Shown piece by piece: positions 57,780 through 64,000 of a DNA stretch of 64,000 nt (position 1 is the first letter of the stretch; each line of letters begins with the position of its first letter). The notes beneath the pieces were generated by a model, which had not been told where the DNA came from, did not search any database, and saw only the letters and a program-made list of their open reading frames with translations. The stretch comes from Corylus avellana (taxonomy: Eukaryota; Streptophyta; Magnoliopsida; Fagales; Betulaceae). Made by a program: the position numbers and the translations under genes. The stretch is from assembly GCF_901000735.1 (NCBI RefSeq), contig NC_081544.1:16197394-16261393 (forward strand). The letters run 5' to 3'.

Positions 57780-58352
57780 GGTCAGGTTGTGCAATGTTTG
57801 GTTCCCTTAAGCTTTCTAATTGACCCATATAGCGAGTGTTAAGTCAATGAGTCCCAAACCAGATTGTTTTAGGGCATTAGGTGTACAGACACCCCTAAGG
57901 ACTACTAACTCGAGTCAAAAAGGCTACAAAACCAAACTAACATTGACATTGATCAAATCCAAATTTTCACCTTTTGACGTGAACACTCAATACTTTGAGG
58001 CAAGAGGTCCAGTTACTCAGTGAAAAGCCTATCAATGATCATTTATTTATTCTTTTTTTTTTTTCTTTGGTCAGGTTGTGCAATGTTTGGTTCCCTTAAG
58101 CTTTCTAATTGACCCATGTAGCGAATGTTAAGTCAATGACTCCCAAACTAGATGGTTTTAGGGCATTAGGTGTACAGACACCCCTAAGGACCTACTAATT
58201 CGAGTCAAAAAGGCTACAAAACCAAACTAACCTTGACATTGATCAAATCCAAATTTTTCACCTTTTGACGTGTACACTCAATGCTTTGAGGCAAGAGGTC
58301 CAGTTACTCAGTGAAAAGCCTATCAATGATCATTTATTTATTCTTTTTTTTT
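57780..58352 (-). repeat. 289-bp tandem duplication in the interior
   Basis: The block starting ggtcaggttgtgcaatgtttgg at 57780 is repeated from 58069 with only a few changes (both copies run to 'caatgatcatttatttattct'). Other family members have one copy. It was probably created by slippage or unequal exchange after divergence. Confidence 0.85.
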
Positions 58353-58729
58353 CACAAATATACCAAAGTGTCCATCTAATAAATCATCCAGTTTCATCCA
58401 AGATACAGAAACACACATATCAAACCTCATGCCATACCTCACAAATTATGTGCTAATGTGCTTGTGTGATCAGATCAAACATGTGATTTTTCAACTGTCC
58501 TAAGCAAGTAATCAAACTAACAAATTCTCTCATCAAATCATGTGTTCAAAATTTTAAGCTTACTGATGAATTCAAGCCACAATTCTTTTAGATTTACTTA
58601 AAATTTTAGGGCAAACATGAACATGTATAAAATTTTCTATTTTTCTTTTTCTTTTAAATAAACAAACGAACACACAAAACAATTAACCTGAAATTGAGAC
58701 AAAGTGTGTGTGAACAACATTTGTACCCA

Positions 58730-58850
58730 TACCCCCAAACTTAAATTACACATTGTCCCCAATGTGTCTAAATTAAGGAAAGAGTGTACACGAGAGATGG
58801 ACGAAATAGTCTTGGAAAGCATGGCTCATTGCAAACCCCCAAACTTGAAT
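58730..58850 (-). other. Internal hairpin module, inverted Athila-like element
   Basis: The minus strand carries AAGTTTGGGGGTTTG (about 58848-58834), hairpin ACACATTGGGGACAATGTGT (58767-58748), then TTTAAGTTTGGGGGT (58745-58731). Spacing and order match the copies at 14.9 and 48.3 kb. Confidence 0.65.
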
Positions 58851-59393
58851 TGAAGCACACTTGTCCCTACAAAATAAGAAAACACACAAACAAGTAAAAA
58901 GAAACAAAACAAGAATTAACTTAAAACACATTTAAATAAAATAAAAGGATAAACTATGGGGTGATGTGTGTGTGATATGCGACGATGGTGCTCGTTGAAG
59001 GCCGGTGGAAGTGAGGAAGAGTGGTGGTGTGCTGGTGAAAGTGTGGGTCCAGTGATGGAGTGTGTAAAAAAAAGATGTGGGGACTGGGGGAAAGTGACGC
59101 AAAATAGGTCATGTGGCCTGCTGCCCGAGTGCGCTCGATAGCACTCGCGCAATGGAGTGCGTGTTTGGGTGATGTGTGCTCGATCGCACTGACAGAATGT
59201 AATGCAGCCAAAAGTTGGTTACTGCGCTCGATCGCACTCAGGGTGCGCTCAATCACAGTAACAGAATGTAACAACATTGACCAGGGACTCGAAACATTAA
59301 AACACTAAAGTAAAATAAAACACAAAGGAAAACAAAAAAAAACGATAAATAAAACAAAATAAAAATAAATAAATAAAGGATATGCTATGGGGT

Positions 59394-59428
59394 GCCTCCC
59401 ATGAGCGCTAAGTTTAACGTCTTCATCC
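59394..59428 (-). other. Conserved box in the Athila-like interior (third copy)
   Basis: The minus strand holds TTAGCGCTCATGGGAGGCAC and its flanks, the same segment as at 14711-14746 and 48534-48568. It lies between the gag remnant and the hairpin module. Confidence 0.6.
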
Positions 59429-59739
59429 AGGCGGTAGTACTTTAAACTTGAAGCACCAATCTTTCATTCTCTTGCACCAAAGGGAATGAATCTTTTCTGC
59501 TGCAAGGTGATTCTGAGTGTTTCTAGATCGGGGAGGACCACTCTGAGTTTTTCAAAATAGTTGCTCATCCGGTGGGGAATCATGAACTGGAATAAAGTAA
59601 GAAGAAAACTTAGGGAGTTTTTCTATCTTGATGTCCTCAAATTGCTCATGTGGTACCTCTCACAGACTTCTCTCTTGGCCTCTTGGTGTTTTAGGAATAG
59701 GAGCTAATGGTGAAAAAATCTTAGTGCTCTTCTTTTTCC

Positions 59740-60444
59740 CTATGTAGCTCCTAGAACTTTGATTTGCTCCCCATTCCCCTCTTCCACTTGATTTTCAACC
59801 ACCTCTTCTCTCTTCAACGTGACAACTTGCTCATGATAGTATGTGCACTCTTCCTCCATGTATTGTCCATTGGGATTTTCCATCAACTGATTTTGACACT
59901 CTTCTTCTTGGTATTGTTGACGCCAGTTGATGGGAGATGCTCTCAGCTCCCTGGCCAATTTTCCCATTTGTACTTCTAGTCTTTGAATGGCTTGATCATT
60001 TCTTTGAATGGACTGCTCATGCTTGGCATTGGTTTGTTTTTGATCAATCATGAACTACTGTTGAGAAGTCATGAACTACTGTTGAGAAGTCACTAGGGTG
60101 TGTATCATACCTTTCAGTCTATTCAGCCTTGACACTTGCTCCCGATTTGCAGATAAATACAGAGGACACGTTTCAGAAGAATGATCAAAACGAGAGCATG
60201 TGGCACATACTTGGAGTTGGGTGGCTAGCTGAATAGTATAGATGTTTCTACTAGCCATGGATTTTACAAGTATATTTAATGTCTTTTGCATGGAAGCCAA
60301 CTGATCTTGTAGTGGTGGATCCGATTGAGAGAAATATGAATGATTTCTAGGAGCTTGAGCTTGCCATGAAAGATTGGATTGTTGGTTACATGTTGGGTTA
60401 CAGGTCAAAATAGTGGCTGTTCCCCGGTCTAGAGAATGCTGCAT
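59740..60444 (-). pseudogene. Athila-type gag, C-terminal region with CCHC zinc knuckle
   Basis: The frame at 60444-60076 includes NLSWQAQAPRNHSYFSQSD, DQLASMQKTLNILVKSM, and the zinc knuckle CATCSRFDHSSETC (CX2CX4HX4C complete). The frame at 60051-59740 continues with RNDQAIQRLEVQMGKLAREL and an acidic tail, as in Athila gag after the knuckle. A stop near 60060 (with a short duplicated phrase catgaactactgttgagaagtca) separates the two. The capsid N-terminus and all of pol are missing, so the element cannot move alone. Confidence 0.75.
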
Positions 60445-60873
60445 TCATGGATTGGTTAGAAATTTGCCTCAATGTAGGACATTCTCTAACACTGTGATAA
60501 TGGTCGTGGTAACATGAACATGGTCTACGGGGTGTCGGAGTGCCGCCCCACATGTGTGAAGGTAAAAATAACAAAAGATTAAAATAAAAAGGGAAAATAA
60601 AAACAAAAGTAAAAATAAAACATAAGAAGATGCAAACTCAACTGACCCTGCATAAAACAAAAGAAAAAAAATTAGATCTATAATTATCGTAGTACAGTGC
60701 TGCTCTCTGGATGTGCGATCGATCACACCGTGCTGTGCGCTCGATCGCCCTGGTTGGGCGCTCGAGCGCACCTCCAGTGGCAAAACAGGAACAGCGGAAA
60801 AAAAACTAGAAAAACAGACAAATTGAAAACAAAAATAAATTAAAGGAAAAAAATTCCAAACAAAATCAAACAA

Positions 60874-60891
60874 TCCCCGGCAACGGCGCCA
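60874..60891 (-). other. Primer binding site, tRNA-Asp, perfect
   Basis: The minus strand reads TGGCGCCGTTGCCGGGGA, an exact complement of the plant tRNA-Asp 3' end, six bases inside the 5' LTR. Confidence 0.9.
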
Positions 60892-60897
60892 AAAACT

Positions 60898-62358
60898 TGT
60901 TGTGCCAAATACTACCTAAATTAATAGATAATATTTAGTACGTTTTAACTCGCAAGTGCACAAGATCAAAACAATAGTATAATACAGCAAGTACGAGATT
61001 GTTCCCACGAGGATTGTGATTTTATTTAGAATTAATTAAAAATATCAACTTGTCACTGAATTGATATTGTGAAAAGGAAATAAAAAGATAAATGAAAAAG
61101 TAAAGGTAGGGTTTTGATATCCACCACTAATCATGCTTAGATAATATAACAATATGCTAATGATCCAATCATATTATGAGTACTTAATGTTTGCCAACCT
61201 AAGGGTATGGGTGTCTAATCCTTAAGCTATTGATTTCCCTAAACAACGAATTAGGCATGGGTGTCTACTCTAGTTCTTTTCTTTCTTAAAGGATTTAGCA
61301 TGGGTGTCTACTAAGTTGTTCTTTAATAAAGCATAAATCTATGAAAATCGACAAACACATGAGGCCTAGCGCATGGGTGTCTACTCCCAGTTTTCCATGT
61401 TGATTAACCTAAGAATCCGATGTGGATATCTTTTGTTACTTATGTTAAACCCAGGACTTGATCATCCAAATTGATTTAACTAACTAGTCCATACCACATG
61501 CATATAATGGCCAGTCACATACATATGAGGAATTCAAGAAAATAGGAATTAATCAAGTTAAGCAACACAATTTGATTATCACAAAGGCGCCAATATTGAA
61601 ATATTAAATAAACATAATTAGGGCTTCAATCTATCCCTCCTTAAGAGTTAGTTACACATAAAAGAAGTAAAAGTAAAGAAAGAACCGAAAATCGCTCCCA
61701 GAAGTAGCCTCCAATTCCTCTCCCCAAAGTTGTCTCCTTCAAATTGTCTATTGAATTGTGAGGCTTAGAGGTCTATTTATAGGGCTTAGGAGAGTCCTAT
61801 AAGCCTTAGTAATCCTAGGAATTTCGGAGATTTAAGTCCAAGTCCAATTAGAATAAAGAAAACCTAAGTCCAAATCAGAATAGGATTTGCCCAAAATTGC
61901 GGTCCCATTTTACGGAGCGATTTTGGCCTTGTGGCGCTCCGAATTGGGAAAATTCTGTCTCATAATAATTTGTATAATTTTGAGTTATATTTCCAACGCC
62001 ACTTGAATCACCTCAATTGGATATTTGAGCTGAAAGTTATGGTCAAAATACCGAGAGGTATGCAGAATCCAATTTTGCCTCCAATCCGATTTTGACTCCA
62101 ATTTTAGAAATTCCGATTAAATCCTTTTTTTTATTTGATTAAACTTTAACCATGATTGGTTAAGCTTAACCATATCTTCTAGGTCTTCCCAATTTGCCCT
62201 TTAAGCATCGAACTTTTCCGGAAACGCTTTCTTTTCTTTCAAAAACCTATAAAACGAAGGAAATACAAAAAGGAAGTAAAATGGCATAAATTAACCAAAC
62301 TAAAGGATTAATACATGTAAGTTAAGGGTTTAAAATATGAATATTTTAGCACTTAACA
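60898..62358 (-). repeat. 5' LTR of the inverted Athila-like element
   Basis: Matches 55746-57233 throughout. TATA box at 61781-61774. The minus-strand start is TGTTAAGTGCTAAAATATTC at 62358, the same start as the LTR into which it is inserted. Confidence 0.88.
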
Positions 62359-62363
62359 TAGCA

Positions 62364-63355
62364 GCCAGATTTTTATTCTTTCCATATTAGGGTTTTCCAA
62401 CTCCCAATTGTAATAGGTTTTGAAACCCTGCGAAATTCCTAAGTTTACTAGTTTGTCAAGGACTTCTAAAGCCTATAAATAGACCCTTAAGCCTCTAGAA
62501 TAGGTATGCTTTGTAAGGAGAAGAATTGGAGCTCTTCAAGTTCAAGTCTCGGGTTTATTCTTTTCCTTGCTCTTCTTTTATTTTATGAAGATGTTTAACA
62601 TCAACTCTATGTGTAGCTAATTTATTTAGTACGGCTAGATTGAAGCCCTAGTTATGTTTTGTTAATATTCAATATAGGCGCCTTTGTGATGATCTTGTTA
62701 TGATGTCTAACTTGATTAATACCTAGTTTCATGAATTCCTCATATGTGTGTGCCTGATCAACATGTGCATGTGGTATGGATTAGTTAGTTAAATCAATTT
62801 TGATGACTGAGTCCTGGGTTTAACATAAGTAACAAAAGATATCCACACTGGATTTTTGGGTTAATCAACATGGGAACCGAGAGTAGACACCCATGCCCTA
62901 GGCCTCATGTGTTTATCAATTTCCACAGTTTTATGCTTTCTTAAAAATAACTTAGTAGACACCTATGCTAAATCCTTTAAGAAAGAAAAGAATTAGAGTA
63001 GACACACATGCCTTATTCGTTGCTTAGGGAAAATAACAGCTTAAGGAGTAGACATCAATGCCCTTAGGTTGACAAACATTAGATATTCATAGCATAATCA
63101 AAACATTGGCATATTGATATATTAGCTAAATATAATTAGTGGTGGATATCAAAGCCCTACCTTTTTATCATTATCAATTTAAATCCAATCTGTTGTTTTA
63201 TTTCACTTTGGGAATTAATTTTAGACAAGATTCAGTAGTCCTCGTGGGAATGACCTCGTATTTGCACACTATACTACTATGTTGACCTCGTGCACTTGTG
63301 GGTAAAACATCCAGTTATTTGCCTATTAATTTAGGTAGATAATTGTGGAACAACA
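62364..63355 (+). repeat. 5' LTR of the right-edge Athila-type element, part 2
   Basis: It continues the LTR interrupted at 55745: cagcc..ttctttccatattagggttttccaactccc, TATA box 62474-62481, the 'agtagacaccc' repeats, and the end ggaacaaca at 63355. Parts 1 and 2 together are about 1357 bp, matching the 1381-bp LTR at 12725. Confidence 0.85.
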
Positions 63356-63359
63356 AGTT

Positions 63360-63385
63360 TTTGGCGCCTTTGCTGGGCTGGGGAC
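63360..63385 (+). other. Primer binding site, tRNA-Asp type, degraded
   Basis: TTTTGGCGCCTTTGCTGGGC then TGGGGA: the tRNA-Asp complement with a changed base and a small internal duplication compared with 60874-60891. Confidence 0.7.
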
Positions 63386-63648
63386 AACGGCGAATTTTGT
63401 TTAAAAGTTATTTTCCTTTAGTTGTGTTATTTTAATTTTCAATTTTCAATTTTGTTTTTGTCAAAAATATTTTCTATTGGTTCTTAAATTTTTCTGTTTT
63501 CTGTGTCAGGTTGCGGACTAGCATTCTGTGATTGCGATCGAACGTCAGCCAAGTACGATCGAAAGCACCAACCTGCGATCGAGCGCAGTTCTAGGGAGCA
63601 TCCGGACCGGCAGCACTGAAGCTGATTGACTGAAAAACAATTCAATTG

Positions 63649-64000
63649 ATGCAAGGTCATCGATCTCAAGACTCAACCGTCATTCCACTCGATCTTGAAA
63701 TTGGGCGGACAATTCGACAACAACCTAGAGACAAAGAAGAAGAGGAAGAAATTGAGATGGAAGATTTGCAATAGAATCCAATTGGGCCAAGACCATTAGA
63801 GGCAAATCCACCACCGGTGCGGAGACTGATGAAGCAGGCATTCATTCCAGCAGACCTCCAGCAACCCTCATGCATAGCATATCAACCGGAGGTGGAAGGT
63901 AGCTATTATATTTCTCTTCAAATCCTTAATGCATTGACTCACTTCAGAGGCACAGCTACTGAGGATCCCAACTTGCATCTTAAAGAATTCTTTGATTTAT
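63649..64000 (+). pseudogene. Athila-type gag, N-terminal part (runs off right edge)
   Basis: From ATG at 63649 the frame gives 41 residues ending in an acidic run (DKEEEEEIEMEDLQ), then TAG at 63772. It continues in the same frame to the window end with RRLMKQAFIPADLQQPSCI and YYISLQILNALTHFRGTATE, then DPNLHLKEFFDL. The last block (F-G-TEDP-LHLKEF) is the Athila gag signature. The leader upstream carries CpG palindromes (63530-63600). The stop suggests an inactive copy, unless translation starts downstream. Confidence 0.75.

Larger units (their letters stand above)
55746..62358 (-). mobile_element. Athila-like element with gag remnant, inverted inside a relative's LTR
   Basis: LTRs are 60898-62358 (5', 1461 bp) and 55746-57233 (3', 1488 bp). 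They are nearly identical (two differences in the first ~120 bases), so this is the youngest large insertion here. There is a perfect tRNA-Asp primer site at 60891-60874. The interior of 3.66 kb carries a gag C-terminal remnant, the conserved box, the hairpin module and a 289-bp tandem duplication. No pol. The flanks TGGTG and TAGCA are compatible with a decayed 5-bp duplication. Confidence 0.9.

Noticed and set aside
60469..60873. 134-residue minus-strand ORF with hydrophobic stretches
   Set aside because: Sits between the primer site and the gag remnant, in the T-rich leader with CpG palindromes; no conservation with the other elements as protein.

Overview
This window is nuclear DNA of a flowering plant, probably a eudicot. 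The evidence is one spliced plant-type gene, long AT-rich intergenic DNA, and many nested plant LTR retrotransposons with tRNA-iMet or tRNA-Asp primer sites. There are no bacterial-type operons, rRNA genes, tRNA genes or CRISPR arrays. The species cannot be named from sequence alone.

The only host gene I can support is at the left edge (793-2063, minus strand). It is the N-terminal part of a type I inositol polyphosphate 5-phosphatase of the BRISTLED1/IP5P5 kind. Its exons join in frame, and the catalytic C-terminal exons lie beyond base 1. A tRNA-derived SINE with a perfect 10-bp target duplication lies downstream of the last visible exon, probably in the next intron.

The rest is repeat DNA. 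(1) 2.6-8.9 kb holds copia LTRs, a gypsy LTR and decayed gypsy gag/pol. (2) 8.9-23.8 kb holds two Ty3/gypsy interiors of one family on the minus strand, sharing a single LTR (17962-20105) that has a primer site on one side and a polypurine tract on the other. A 4.75-kb non-autonomous Athila-like element sits in the gag of one copy, and a solo LTR sits in the integrase of the other. (3) 24.7-26.4 kb is a cluster of long-arm foldback elements, followed by a five-unit ~352-bp tandem array (26951-28690). (4) 29.9-32.2 kb is the 3' half of another Athila-like element. (5) 32.3-40.7 kb is mostly AT-rich, with a Mutator-type foldback, a CACTA end, two solo LTRs, a 517-bp TRIM and a broken coiled-coil pseudogene. 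(6) 40.7-49.4 kb holds a copia LTR, a gypsy LTR carrying a MULE-type MITE, and a third Athila-like element with a solo LTR inside it. (7) 49.4-55.4 kb holds a Transposase_28-type pseudogene and a defective copia pol. (8) 55.4-64 kb is an Athila-type element whose 5' LTR is split by an inverted, younger relative; its gag runs off the right edge.

Two signals stand out. First, three non-autonomous Athila-like elements share the same internal non-coding module. It comprises a strictly conserved 20-nt hairpin with a GNRA-type loop, flanked on both sides by copies of the element's own polypurine tract, and preceded by a conserved ~36-nt box. Second, LTRs of otherwise different families carry clusters of CpG-containing palindromes (GCGATCGATCGC, CGAACGTTCG or GTACGTAC types) just upstream of the TATA box, which suggests a shared promoter architecture.
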